A stretch of DNA of 43,089 nt, taken from an uncultured Geobacter sp. GTDB taxonomy: Bacteria > Desulfobacterota > Desulfuromonadia > Geobacterales > DSM-12255. The notes under the pieces were generated by a model. It was not told the DNA's origin. It was given only the letters and a program-made list of their open reading frames with translations, and searched no databases. Position 1 is the first letter of the stretch; each line of letters starts with the position of its first letter. Location: NCBI GenBank assembly GCA_937860145.1, contig CALMBF010000179.1:1-43089 (forward strand). Reading direction: 5' to 3'. The position numbers and the translations under genes were made by a program. Of this stretch, positions 35,419 to 43,089 are shown one piece after another.

Positions 35419-36411
35419 ATGAGACCTGAAGAGCTAGACAGAGCGGTCGGTAAAGGGGAGATTGCTCCCCTTTACTATATCTACGGTGAAGAAGAGTTCC
35501 TGGTGGAGCGTGCCGTCCAGCGTCTTATGGATGCAATCGTCGCTCCCGATTTCAAGGACTTCAACTACTCCGTCTTTTACGGCAAGGAGGTCAGGGGCGA
35601 GCAGATCATCGAGTCTGCCATGACCCTGCCGATGTTCGCCCAGCGTCGCGTGATCCTCGTCAAAAGGGCCGACGACATGTCCGCTGATGCTTTTGAGCAA
35701 CTCCTCTCCTATCTGCACAACCCCTCTCCGGAGAGCTGTGTCGTTTTCCAGGGGGTAAAGGCGGATCAGAGGAGGAAGTTCTTCCAGGAACTGAAAAAAG
35801 CCGACCAACTGGTGGAATTCAAGAAGATGAAGGATGACCAGCTGGCCGGCTTCATCAGGAGGGAAGCGGAACAGCGTGGCAAGAGGATAGATGCAGCGGC
35901 AGCGGAGATGATCGTCTACTATTCGGGCAACAATCTCCGGGAACTTGTTGCCCAGGTGGAAAAGCTGGCCTCCTTCTGTGGTGAGCGGCCGACGATTTCA
36001 CCCGATGACGTGCGCGCCATGGCTTCCGACACCAAGATCGACAGTGTGTTCGAGCTGGCGGATGCCATGGGAAGACGGAATCTGGACAAGGCCATGCGCC
36101 AGTTGCAGACCATCCTGCGTGATTCCGATGCCCCCTATATGCTGATCGGGGCACTTGCCCGACACTTCCGCCAGCTTTGCATCATACGAGCCCTGATGCA
36201 GAAACGGGTGCCCATTGATGAGATCGGCAGGCAGGCCAAGGTCAACCCGTATTTTCTCAAGGGGTTGCTCGAACAGGCGCGTAATTTCAAGCCGGAAGAT
36301 TTCGCCGGGATCTTTACCCGGCTTCACGAGGTTGATGTGGAGCTCAAAAGAGGGGGGAGGCAGCAGACACTTCTGGAGATGCTGGTCTTTTCCGTCTGCG
36401 GCTGCCAGTAG
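35419..36411 (+). CDS. holA: DNA polymerase III delta subunit
   Basis: Delta is the wrench of the clamp loader that opens the beta ring. The family pattern is seen in LYYIYGEEEFLVERAV near the start, TLPMFAQRRVILVKRAD (beta-contact region), the lid LREKVAQVEKLA-like segment (here LRELVAQVEKLASF) and the C-terminal LARHFRQLCIIR. No P-loop is present, as expected for delta. At 330 aa it is full length. The start is ATG 35419, after GAGGGACA. An 80-base gap after lptE shows no terminator, so it is probably co-transcribed with leuS and lptE. It converges on rpsT and ends at a 17-bp bidirectional terminator. Confidence 0.92.
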   Translation: MRPEELDRAVGKGEIAPLYYIYGEEEFLVERAVQRLMDAIVAPDFKDFNYSVFYGKEVRGEQIIESAMTLPMFAQRRVILVKRADDMSADAFEQLLSYLHNPSPESCVVFQGVKADQRRKFFQELKKADQLVEFKKMKDDQLAGFIRREAEQRGKRIDAAAAEMIVYYSGNNLRELVAQVEKLASFCGERPTISPDDVRAMASDTKIDSVFELADAMGRRNLDKAMRQLQTILRDSDAPYMLIGALARHFRQLCIIRALMQKRVPIDEIGRQAKVNPYFLKGLLEQARNFKPEDFAGIFTRLHEVDVELKRGGRQQTLLEMLVFSVCGCQ

Positions 36412-36430
36412 GGCGGGGGGCTGTGTTCAG

Positions 36431-36470
36431 GGCATTAAAAAAGGGCCGACAGGGGCCCTTTTTTAATGCC
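36431..36470. terminator. bidirectional terminator between holA and rpsT
   Basis: A perfect 17-bp inverted repeat (36431-36447 with 36454-36470) has a GGGCC core, an A6/T6 segment and a 6-base loop. It serves the two convergent genes. Confidence 0.93.
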
Positions 36471-36486
36471 TTATGTAGTGACTCGA

Positions 36487-36750
36487 CTAGCCGAGGGTGT
36501 TGACGAGCTTGGTCAGTCGGGAAACGCTCCTGGAAGCATTGGACTTATGAATCACACCCTTGGTTGCCGATTTGTCGATAACCGGGATGGCGGCTGCGAG
36601 TGCCTCTTTGGCAGCAGCTATGTCCTTGTTTTCAACCGCCTCGCGAACTCTCTTCACGAAAGTCCTCAGGGTCGTGCGCACGTGCCTGTTGCGTGCATTT
36701 TTTACCTTGTTCTGCTTGATACGCTTGAGAGCCGACTTATGATGAGCCAA
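36487..36750 (-). CDS. rpsT: 30S ribosomal protein S20
   Basis: This small basic primary 16S rRNA-binding protein is recognised by [20 protein letters not shown] at the N-terminus (shown in part: [11 protein letters not shown]) and by the [16 protein letters not shown] finish. At 87 aa it is normal length. The start is TTG 36750, with GGAGGTGCAG directly upstream; the ATG at 36813 would add residues from the leader. A TTG start on a highly expressed ribosomal gene may be part of translational autocontrol, as known for S20 in E. coli. The promoter at 36833 is close to consensus. It is monocistronic. Confidence 0.96.
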   Translation of the reverse strand: MAHHKSALKRIKQNKVKNARNRHVRTTLRTFVKRVREAVENKDIAAAKEALAAAIPVIDKSATKGVIHKSNASRSVSRLTKLVNTLG

Positions 36751-36803
36751 ACTGCACCTCCGATTATGTGAATAGCTGTTTATTCTCTGTTTTGAAAGAG
36801 TCT

Positions 36804-36833
36804 TATATAGCACCGCGCCAGCTTTGGTGTCAA
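36804..36833 (-). promoter_or_regulatory. sigma-70 promoter of rpsT
   Basis: On the minus strand a perfect TTGACA (36833-36828) and TATATA (36809-36804) are 18 bases apart, giving a leader of about 45-50 bases before the TTG start codon. Confidence 0.82.
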
Positions 36834-36875
36834 CGAAAAAATAGGGTCGCGGGCGAGCAGGTGCGGCAAAATGGG

Positions 36876-36905
36876 TTGACTAATTAAAAGAAGATTGCGT
36901 AAAAT
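36876..36905 (+). promoter_or_regulatory. sigma-70 promoter of miaB
   Basis: TTGACT (36876-36881), an AT-rich 18-base spacer and TAAAAT (36900-36905) lie 33 bases upstream of the miaB ATG. It diverges from the rpsT promoter with about 42 bases between the two -35 elements. Confidence 0.78.
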
Positions 36906-36938
36906 CTTGAATTTGCATGATGCCGTGAGCGGAGCCCG

Positions 36939-38255
36939 ATGAAACAGAAAAAAGTTCTTATACAGACATACGGCTGCCAGATGAATGTGAGCGATTCGGA
37001 GAAGATCGCTGCTGCCCTGCGCAGTGTGGGCTACGAGCCGACCGCTACCATCGATGATGCCGATATGGTCATTCTCAATACCTGCAGTGTCAGGGCCAAG
37101 GCCGAAGAAAGAATTTACGGCATCCTTTTTACCATGAAAGGCGAGCTGAAAAGAAACCCGCGGCTGCTTATCGGTGTCGGTGGTTGCGTTGCCCAGCAGG
37201 AGGGGGAGACGTTGCTTGAGAAGGTGCCCCACCTGAGTTTTGTCTTCGGTACCCATAATCTGCACCTTCTGCCCCAGATGGTGAAGGCGGCTGAAGAGGG
37301 GAAGCGGGTAGCAGAGACCAGTTTTATCGACGATGACAGCAGGCTTGATCTTTTCCCCTCCCAGGATATGGCCGGGGGTGTCAGCCGTTTCGTCACGATC
37401 ATGCAGGGGTGCGACAATTTCTGCTCCTACTGCATCGTCCCCTATGTGAGAGGGAGGGAAATCAGCCGCCGCCCCTCCGAAATCCTTGATGAAATCAGGA
37501 TGGCTGCCGATGCCGGTGTCAGGGAGGTGACCCTCCTGGGGCAGAATGTCAACTCCTACGGGTTGAAGGCCGGCCACGACATCGATTTCCCGGCACTTCT
37601 CCGCCAGGTGGCGTCGATCTCCGGGATTGACCGGATCCGCTTCATGACCTCTCACCCGAAGGATATCTCCCCCCCGCTGATAGCATGCTTCGCCGACCTG
37701 GAGAAGCTCTGTTCCCATATCCACCTTCCGGTGCAGGCGGGGAGTGACAGGGTGCTGCAGATGATGAACCGGGGGTACAGCCGGAGCGACTACCTGCGCA
37801 AGGTGGAGATGCTCAGGGGGGCACGGCCTGATATCCACTTCACCAGCGATATCATCGTCGGGTTCCCGGGGGAGAGCGAGGAGGACTTCGCTGAGACCCT
37901 CTCCCTGATGGAAGAGGTACGGTACATCGATTCCTACACATTCATCTTCTCCCCGCGGCCGGAGACGAAGGCGGCCACACTGAACGACAGCATCGACAAG
38001 AAAGAAAAGCAGCAGCGTCTCGAACAGCTGCTTGCCGTCCAGAAGAAGATCACCGGCGAGTTGCACCGGGAGCTTGTCGGGAGCGAACTCGAGGTGCTGG
38101 TAGAGGGTGCCGGGCGCCATGACGGCCAGATATTCGGTCGGACCTCCGGCAATCGCATCGTCAACTTTACCGGGCCTGCGGAGAGGATCGGCAGCATGCA
38201 GAAGGTGCTTATCACGAAGGATGAGCCCAATTCACTCCTTGGGATGATGGTGTGA
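36939..38255 (+). CDS. miaB: tRNA-2-methylthio-N6-dimethylallyladenosine synthase
   Basis: This radical SAM methylthiotransferase modifies A37 of tRNAs reading UNN codons. The N-terminal UPF0004 domain has three cluster cysteines (YGCQMN, NTCSVR, GGCVAQQ). The radical SAM motif is CDNFCSYC (about residues 153-160). MiaB-type signatures follow: PYVRGREISR, LLGQNVNSYG, TSHPKDI, HLPVQAGSD. A C-terminal TRAM domain (LEVLVEGAG to the end) binds tRNA. At 438 aa it is full length. The ATG at 36939 has a modest ribosome binding site (CGGAG). It probably forms an operon with the DUF151 gene. Confidence 0.96.
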   Translation: MKQKKVLIQTYGCQMNVSDSEKIAAALRSVGYEPTATIDDADMVILNTCSVRAKAEERIYGILFTMKGELKRNPRLLIGVGGCVAQQEGETLLEKVPHLSFVFGTHNLHLLPQMVKAAEEGKRVAETSFIDDDSRLDLFPSQDMAGGVSRFVTIMQGCDNFCSYCIVPYVRGREISRRPSEILDEIRMAADAGVREVTLLGQNVNSYGLKAGHDIDFPALLRQVASISGIDRIRFMTSHPKDISPPLIACFADLEKLCSHIHLPVQAGSDRVLQMMNRGYSRSDYLRKVEMLRGARPDIHFTSDIIVGFPGESEEDFAETLSLMEEVRYIDSYTFIFSPRPETKAATLNDSIDKKEKQQRLEQLLAVQKKITGELHRELVGSELEVLVEGAGRHDGQIFGRTSGNRIVNFTGPAERIGSMQKVLITKDEPNSLLGMMV

Positions 38256-38274
38256 TGCACGGGAGATGTCTGTA

Positions 38275-38784
38275 ATGGAGCAAAAAACCGGCTACCGGCA
38301 GCTCAATCTGGTAGGGTTCACCCTGGACGTCATGCAACCCCTTGCCCTCTTCAAGGACGAATCCGGCGAGTCGACGATTCCGCTCTGGCTCGAGATGAGC
38401 GACGTCCTCACCGTTACCGCAGCGCTCGTGTCAAGCAAGCTTTCCGGCAAGACGGACAAGCACGATCTCCTGGACCCACTGCTGGCGACACTGGGGTTGA
38501 ATGTGAAGGAGATCCGCGTTGATGGTAGTGCCGGCAGCGGGTATGTTGCCAGCGTCTGTTTCAGCAGTGACGGAGATGACGTCCTGGTTCGTGTGGGATT
38601 GATAACAGCACTGCTGACGGCAATCAGGTACAGGTTGCCGGTCGGCATCTCCGCCGAGGCAATTGCCAGCTCGTCCCTTGTCGACCACAGTAATACTTCA
38701 GCAACAACGTTGGATGACAAGGAGCAACTGCTCGAATTCCTGGAAAAACTGAAGCCGGAAGACATGGGTAGGTTCCCGATGTGA
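38275..38784 (+). CDS. divergent DUF151 (bifunctional nuclease-like) protein
   Basis: The 169-aa protein follows the DUF151/BFN outline: a strand-rich start, ALFKDESGESTIPLWLEMSD in place of the usual LLKD..G.R.LPIWIG, KHDLLDPLLATLGLNVKEIRVD in place of THDLL..LL..LG..V..V.I (shown as KHDLLDPLLATLGL), then a final helix. The strongly conserved late DARPSDAIALALR-type motif is not kept: VRVGLITALLTAIRY stands there. It may therefore be catalytically inactive. ATG 38275 is favoured, with GGGAG about 9 bases upstream; ATG 38266 would leave no spacing. It follows miaB by 19 bases, a frequent DUF151 setting in this lineage. Confidence 0.72.
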   Translation: MEQKTGYRQLNLVGFTLDVMQPLALFKDESGESTIPLWLEMSDVLTVTAALVSSKLSGKTDKHDLLDPLLATLGLNVKEIRVDGSAGSGYVASVCFSSDGDDVLVRVGLITALLTAIRYRLPVGISAEAIASSSLVDHSNTSATTLDDKEQLLEFLEKLKPEDMGRFPM

Positions 38785-38825
38785 ACGGAGAACCGTTCGG
38801 AAGGGAGATAGTGCATTGTCCACGA

Positions 38826-38853
38826 TTGCTTTTTGTGTGGGGACGGATACAAT
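38826..38853 (+). promoter_or_regulatory. candidate promoter of the M42 peptidase gene
   Basis: TTGCTT (38826-38831), 16 bases and TACAAT (38848-38853) lie 34 bases upstream of the GTG start, in the only AT-rich part of this gap. Confidence 0.5.
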
Positions 38854-38887
38854 CGAAAAGAACTGTGCGTTTTGATCGGAGGCATGT

Positions 38888-39958
38888 GTGAGGGATGAAT
38901 CATTCGGTTTTTTATCGGCGCTGGTAGCCGCGCCCAGTCCTTCCGGCTACGAGCAGCCGGCCCAGAGACTGTTCCGCAGTTACATCGAACCATACGCAAC
39001 GGTTGAAACTGACGTCATGGGAAGCGTCTACGGCACTATCCGCGGAGCAGGGGAGGACTGCCCAAGGGTCATGCTGGTGGGTCACTCTGACGAGATCGGC
39101 CTGCAGGTGAAATATGTCGATGATAAGGGGTTCATCTGGTTCGGAGCGATCGGCGGCGTTGACCCCCACCTGACCCCGGGCCTCAGGGTGAATATTCATG
39201 GCAGAACCGGCGTTATCCCCGGTGTCATCGGCAGGAAACCGATTCATCTCCTCGAATCCAAGGACCGGGAGACGGTCGTCAAGCTTGATGCCCAGTATAT
39301 CGATATCGGCGCTTCAGACCGGAAAGAGGTGGAGAACCTCGTGCGTGTCGGCGATCCGGTTACGTTTGCGACCGAGTTGCAGAGGCTCCAGGGGGACCGG
39401 GTGACAGCACGCGGATTTGACGACAAGGCGGGGAGTTTCATCGTCGCCGAGGTCCTCCGCCAGGTGTCGGCGTTGTCGAAACCGCTCAACGTCGATCTCT
39501 ACGGCGTCTCCTCGGTTCAGGAAGAGATCGGGCTCAGGGGGGGGATCACCAGCAGTTACAATGTCAATCCGGATATCGGCATATGCGTCGAAGTCGATTT
39601 CGCCACTGATCAGCCCGACGTGGAGCGCAAGCACAACGGGGATGTCGCGGTCGGCAAGGGACCGATCATCCCCCGCGGGGCAAACATCAACCCCGTGCTC
39701 TTCGACCTGCTGGCGCAAACGGCCGAAGAAGAGAAGATCCCGGTACAGTTTACCGGCATTCCCCGCGCCACGGGGACCGATGCCAATGTCATGCAGATAT
39801 CAAGGGGAGGGGTAGCCACGGCACTTGTCAAGGTGCCGCTCCGTTACATGCATTCTCCGGTAGAGGTCCTTTCCCTGGCCGATCTGGACAACGCCGTGCG
39901 TCTGATAGTCGCACTTCTTGCGAAAATACACGACAAGAAGATGTTCATCCCCGTCTGA
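38888..39958 (+). CDS. M42 family metallopeptidase
   Basis: This is a dinuclear-metal aminopeptidase of the M42 type, which forms large cytosolic shells that trim peptides. The ligands and catalytic residues are in place: His and Asp in VGHSDEIGL, the bridging Asp in ARGFDDKAGS, the Glu pair in SSVQEEIGLRG, Asp in CVEVDFATD and His in LRYMHSPVEV. At 356 aa it is full length and has no signal peptide. The start is GTG 38888, 5 bases after GGAGG; an ATG at 38884 is out of frame and stops at once. Substrate preference cannot be read; older names include glutamyl aminopeptidase and endoglucanase, the latter being a misnomer. Confidence 0.93.
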   Translation: MRDESFGFLSALVAAPSPSGYEQPAQRLFRSYIEPYATVETDVMGSVYGTIRGAGEDCPRVMLVGHSDEIGLQVKYVDDKGFIWFGAIGGVDPHLTPGLRVNIHGRTGVIPGVIGRKPIHLLESKDRETVVKLDAQYIDIGASDRKEVENLVRVGDPVTFATELQRLQGDRVTARGFDDKAGSFIVAEVLRQVSALSKPLNVDLYGVSSVQEEIGLRGGITSSYNVNPDIGICVEVDFATDQPDVERKHNGDVAVGKGPIIPRGANINPVLFDLLAQTAEEEKIPVQFTGIPRATGTDANVMQISRGGVATALVKVPLRYMHSPVEVLSLADLDNAVRLIVALLAKIHDKKMFIPV

Positions 39959-40058
39959 TGCTCCTGAACCAGGCAGGGGGATGTTCGGTTTTTTTCAGTT
40001 TATGTCATAATTAAGCGTGTTACCTGTGGGTACACATTTTATATCAAGGAGAACTGTT

Positions 40059-40373
40059 ATGATTATAATCCGGATGTGTCGTCAAGCTATTGTATCTGCC
40101 AGCCTGATTCTTCTGCCAGCCACCCTGCTGTTTGCTGAAACTCCCGCAAACATGGGACCAAAAACCATCCAGTTCAAAATGGGGACGAAGACGATAGTTT
40201 TTACCCATCAGAAGCACCAGAAGTTGGCCAAGAACAATTGCTGGGAATGTCATGACAAGAAAAGCGGCAAGATTCCAAACTGGGGAGAGGCTACCGCCCA
40301 CAAGCTCTGCATACCCTGCCACGACCTGAATGAGAAAGGCCCGGTTCAGTGCAAGGAGTGTCACAAGAAATAG
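40059..40373 (+). CDS. PpcA-family periplasmic triheme cytochrome c7
   Basis: This 104-aa precursor has a signal peptide ending near LLFA (about residue 26). The mature part closely follows PpcA: VFTHQKHQK for the axial His pair, then haem motifs CWECH, CIPCH and CKECH, and the KGPVQCKECHKK tail typical of the Ppc proteins. In Geobacter these small cytochromes carry electrons across the periplasm from inner-membrane to outer-membrane cytochromes. Which Ppc paralogue it is cannot be decided. The ATG at 40059 follows AAGGAGAAC. The gene is monocistronic, with a terminator at 40394. It is a single-module relative of the 27-haem protein at 30184. Confidence 0.93.
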   Translation: MIIIRMCRQAIVSASLILLPATLLFAETPANMGPKTIQFKMGTKTIVFTHQKHQKLAKNNCWECHDKKSGKIPNWGEATAHKLCIPCHDLNEKGPVQCKECHKK

Positions 40374-40393
40374 CAGGGAGAGAGCAACGTTTG

Positions 40394-40433
40394 AAAAAAC
40401 CGACGATAACACCAAGATCGCCGGTTTTTTTTT
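40394..40433 (+). terminator. intrinsic terminator of the triheme cytochrome gene
   Basis: The stem AAAAAACCGACGAT (40394-40407) pairs with ATCGCCGGTTTTTT (40417-40430) with one A-C mismatch; the right arm runs into a nine-base T tract. Confidence 0.85.
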
Positions 40434-40504
40434 ATTGTAATAAAAGCTGGTCCATGGTTTTTTATTGCTTAATTATTTTCAATGGTTACTCAGGGGTGTA
40501 GTTG
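40434..40504 (+). promoter_or_regulatory. AT-rich leader of the histidine kinase gene
   Basis: This short AT-rich region should contain the kinase promoter, but no hexamer pair stands out. A sigma-54-like GG/GC pair (40456-40457 and 40467-40468) has the wrong spacing (9 instead of 10 bases). Confidence 0.3.
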
Positions 40505-42969
40505 GTGAAACCAAAATTGAAAAAATGGTTGACCGACCCGTTACGGGTTCTGTTGGTCCTGATTGCGCTCATTGCGACCACCGAAAGTCTGATCATGCAC
40601 TTTCTCCGCATGGTCAGCAACCGGCTCTCTCCCCTTACATTGATTTTCTTGGATTCATCCCTGCTGGTATTAATACTCTGGCCCGTCCTCTACTTCATGA
40701 TCGTATACCCTCTCCTGGAGCATATTCGTGAACGCTCTGCCGCAGAGGATGCTCTCAAGGTAAGTGAAGAAAACTACCGGCAGTTGATCGATTCCGTGGA
40801 GGGAATTGTCTGGGAAGCCGATCCGAGGAGTTTTGCCTTCACGTTTGTCAGCCGGAAGGCGGAAGATATCCTTGGCTACCTCTTGAGCAGATGGACCGAA
40901 GAATCTTCATTCTGGGCTGACCATCTCCATCCCGACGACCGTGAGTGGGCCATAGAGTACTGCACTTCCGCCTGTCGCGAACTGCGCGATCATATTTTCG
41001 AATACCGGATGCTTGCCGCTGACGGACGGGTGGTCTGGTTGCGCGATCTGGTGACGGTCGTGGTTGAAGCCGGCGAGCCCGTGAGCCTGCGCGGTCTCAT
41101 GATCGATGTGACCGAGAGGAAGGATATTGAACTGGCGCTTGCGGCGAGCGAAAAGCGTTACCAGTTCATGGCCGACAATCTCCATGACGTCATTTGGAAG
41201 ATTGATAAAAATCTGACCTACACCTACGTGAGCGGTTCGGTGGACGAAATGTTCGGCTTTCGGGGTGATGAGCTCGTGGGGCAGCCGTTCGATGTGGCAT
41301 TGACGGAGTCTGCCGCGGTGAAAGCCCGTGAGATTCTTGCAGGTGTCAGCCACGGTCACTATGCAGGGAGTGGCGGGCAGTACAAGATGAACCAGGAGCT
41401 TGAATGCCGCCGCAAGGACGGTTCGATATTCTGGGGCGAGGTGAGCGCTACGCTGCTGTTTTCCCCTGAAAATGAACTTCAAGCCATAATCGGTAGTACC
41501 AGGGATATATCCGATCGCAAGCACGCCGAAAACGAACGGAAAGTCGCCCATGACCTGTTACAGAAGACGATCAACAGCCTTATCGAAGCGGTCGCGATTG
41601 TCGATGCCTCCACTCTGCAGATCAGGGATGTCAACAGCGCCGCCGAGAAGATGTTCGGCTATTTCCGGGAAGAGCTTGTCGGGGCGGATATATCCATGCT
41701 GTATGTCTACAGCGAGATGTTCCAGCGCTTCAATGACGAGATGCACAACTGTTTCAAGGAAAACGGGAGTTTTTCGACCAAGTTGCGCATGAAGAAAAAG
41801 AGCGGCTGGGTATTCCCTACCGAGCAGTCGGTGGCGCAGATCAGCACGGACGATGATGGAGCATGCCGTCATTACGTCTACGTTATCAGGGACATATCTG
41901 TCCAGATGTTGCATGAGGAAGAGCTGAACCGTGCCTACATCATGGTTGCCGAGCGCAATACCTTTGTCGAGTCGGTCATAACCAACATCCAGAGCGGCAT
42001 TATCGTCCTGGACCAGGAGATGCGCATCACCATGATCAACCCCTACGCGGCCGGCATCTGTCACCGCGACGCTGACGAGCTCTTGGGGATACCGTTGCTG
42101 GAGATCTGTCCGGAGCTGCACGAGCAGGTTTGCCAGGGGTGTACCCCGGACGAGATGATCGCCACCTTCTGCGGCAATCGTTTCATCATCGGGTTCGCCT
42201 GCTTCCAGATGCGCAACGTCCGCGGCATCGTGACCGGTACCATCCTCACCTTCAAGGACCTCACGGAGATCGTCAAGATCCGCAACGAGATCCGTCAGAA
42301 ACAGCGACTGTCGGCAATGGGTGAAGTGGTGGCCAGGGTCGCCCACGAGATGCGCAACCCCCTCTTTGGCATGACATCGGCGGGGCAGATCCTGAACATG
42401 GAGCTGAACCTGAACAGTGCTCAGCAGCTGCTGATGGACTCCTTTCTCAAGGAGGCGCGCCGTCTCAACAATCTTGTGGATGAACTGCTGGACTCCACCC
42501 GGGAGGTGCGCCTTGCAAAGAGAACTATCGACCTGGTTTCCGTTATCAACGATTCGTTACGCCTCGTGGCGGGGAGTGCTGCGGAAAGAGGGGTGACCCT
42601 CACGCCTGGGGAGGTCGCAGGTGCGATACAGGTGCACGGGGACCCCGAGAAACTGGAACAGGTTCTGTTGAATCTTCTGAAAAACGGTGTCGAGGCATGT
42701 TCTGAGGGGGGCGGGTCGAGCTGTCTGTCCGGGTCGAGGGGATGACGGCTCTGGTCTCGGTTGAAGACACCGGCAGCGGCATATCGGATGATGTCATGGA
42801 CTCGATTTTCGATGTCTTCTACACGACAAAGAAAAACGGAACCGGCATGGGGCTCTCCATATCAAGAAACATCGTCGAAGCCCACTCCGGAGAACTGGTT
42901 GCACGGAACAATGAGGGCTCTGGTGCAACCTTTGTCGTGAAGCTCCCCGTGCAGATGGAGGCGGGGTGA
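40505..42969 (+). pseudogene. membrane multi-PAS sensor histidine kinase, frameshifted near the 3' end
   Basis: The kinase has two membrane helices (about residues 13-36 and 44-70), then four PAS-type domains (roughly 88-205, 215-345, 350-475, 490-600), a HisKA domain with the phosphorylated His near residue 614 (RVAHEMRNPL) and a HATPase core. The frame breaks after the N box (NLLKNGVEA): a run of six G at 42706-42711 needs one more G to continue as EGGRVELSVRVEGMTALVSV. In the next frame the rest is intact: DTGSGI and NGTGMGLSIS, ending at 42969. It is either a real frameshift or an error near the contig end. GTG 40505 is the likely start; TTG 40502 is possible. It overlaps the response regulator start. 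Confidence 0.85.
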
Positions 42970-43044
42970 AGGCGCTCATCATCGATGATGCCCCGGGGAT
43001 ACGCATTGCCCTTGGTCACTTCCTCAGGGGGAGGGGCTATGAGG
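42966..43044 (+). CDS. response regulator, 3' truncated by the contig end
   Basis: GTG 42966 overlaps the kinase stop (GTGA) and opens KALIIDDAPGIRIALGHFL, the beginning of a receiver domain with the acidic pair DD. Only 26 codons are genomic; the sequence then runs into adapter. As the partner of a PAS kinase it is probably an NtrC-type or single-domain regulator, but the output domain is lost. Confidence 0.8.
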
Positions 43045-43089
43045 CTGTCTCTTATACACATCTGACGCTGCCGACGAATAGAGAGGTGT
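43045..43089. other. Illumina Nextera adapter with i5 index, not genomic
   Basis: Positions 43045-43063 are the Nextera transposase mosaic end (CTGTCTCTTATACACATCT), followed by GACGCTGCCGACGA of the read adapter (43064-43077). The next eight bases, ATAGAGAG (43078-43085), are the reverse complement of the i5 index N/S502, and GTGT begins the P5 flow-cell sequence. The order matches a library molecule read through its insert. Any reading frame here is meaningless, including the minus-strand peptide starting MCIRDS. Confidence 0.98.

Noticed and set aside
40456-40468. Sigma-54-like GG/GC elements before the histidine kinase
   Set aside because: The spacing between GG (40456-40457) and GC (40467-40468) is 9 bases; sigma-54 promoters require 10 almost without exception.
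42819-43061. Minus-strand reading frame beginning MCIRDS
   Set aside because: Its first residues are translated adapter and the rest is the antisense of the kinase and regulator genes.
43045-43063. Tn5-type mosaic end suggesting a transposon
   Set aside because: It is followed by sequencing adapter, a known index and P5 bases, so it comes from library preparation.

Overview
The window looks like the end of a contig from a Geobacter-type bacterium (Desulfuromonadia, Geobacteraceae). The evidence is a high-GC coding style with frequent GTG/TTG starts, a 27-haem c7-type cytochrome, a PpcA-like triheme cytochrome, response regulators with PATAN/DUF4388 and FRGAF-like architecture, and conserved housekeeping blocks. 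From memory, not checked here, the run from the chemosensory genes through the 27-haem cytochrome to leuS matches the gene order of Geobacter sulfurreducens. The species cannot be named from the sequence alone.

Layout. 1-1074: an AT-richer stretch with one orphan gene of unknown function. 1075-8511: mixed single genes: selU/mnmH (-), class II aldolase (+), PilZ protein (+), Tim44-like protein (+), panE-like reductase (+), a pcm/adenosine-specific-kinase pair (-), a monohaem cytochrome (+) and a lipoprotein (+). 8626-12920 (-): the operon tmk-holB-ricT-metG, divergent from 13044-17039 (+): rnc, a radical SAM protein, era and der. 17174-30158 (+): a 13-gene chemosensory-like cluster. 30184-32328: a 27-haem cytochrome. 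32360-36411: leuS-lptE-holA, convergent with rpsT (-). 36939-39958: miaB, a divergent DUF151 protein and an M42 peptidase. 40059-40373: the PpcA-like cytochrome. 40505-43044: a frameshifted multi-PAS histidine kinase followed by a truncated response regulator. 43045-43089 is not genomic: it is Illumina Nextera adapter plus index, so the contig ends artificially.

The system most worth attention is the cluster at 17174-32328. It has CheA, two CheW proteins (one with a long N-terminal extension), CheR, CheB and CheY-type receivers, but no methyl-accepting chemotaxis protein. In place of a receptor gene it holds an ExeA-like AAA ATPase, a HEAT-repeat protein, a coiled-coil GAF protein, a PATAN-receiver-FRGAF protein and a zinc-ribbon pseudo-receiver whose phosphoacceptor Asp is Asn. 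The 27-haem cytochrome follows the last cheY by 25 bases with its own ribosome binding site. A chemosensory pathway linked to extracellular electron transfer or surface assembly is an inference. Co-directionality and tight spacing support it; function is not shown.

Regulatory sequence is unusually legible. There are convincing sigma-70-type promoters for tmk, rnc, rpsT, miaB, the adenosine-kinase operon and the PilZ gene, and several long perfect terminator hairpins. The only rnc promoter found would give a nearly leaderless mRNA. No tRNA, rRNA, CRISPR array or intact mobile element was seen.
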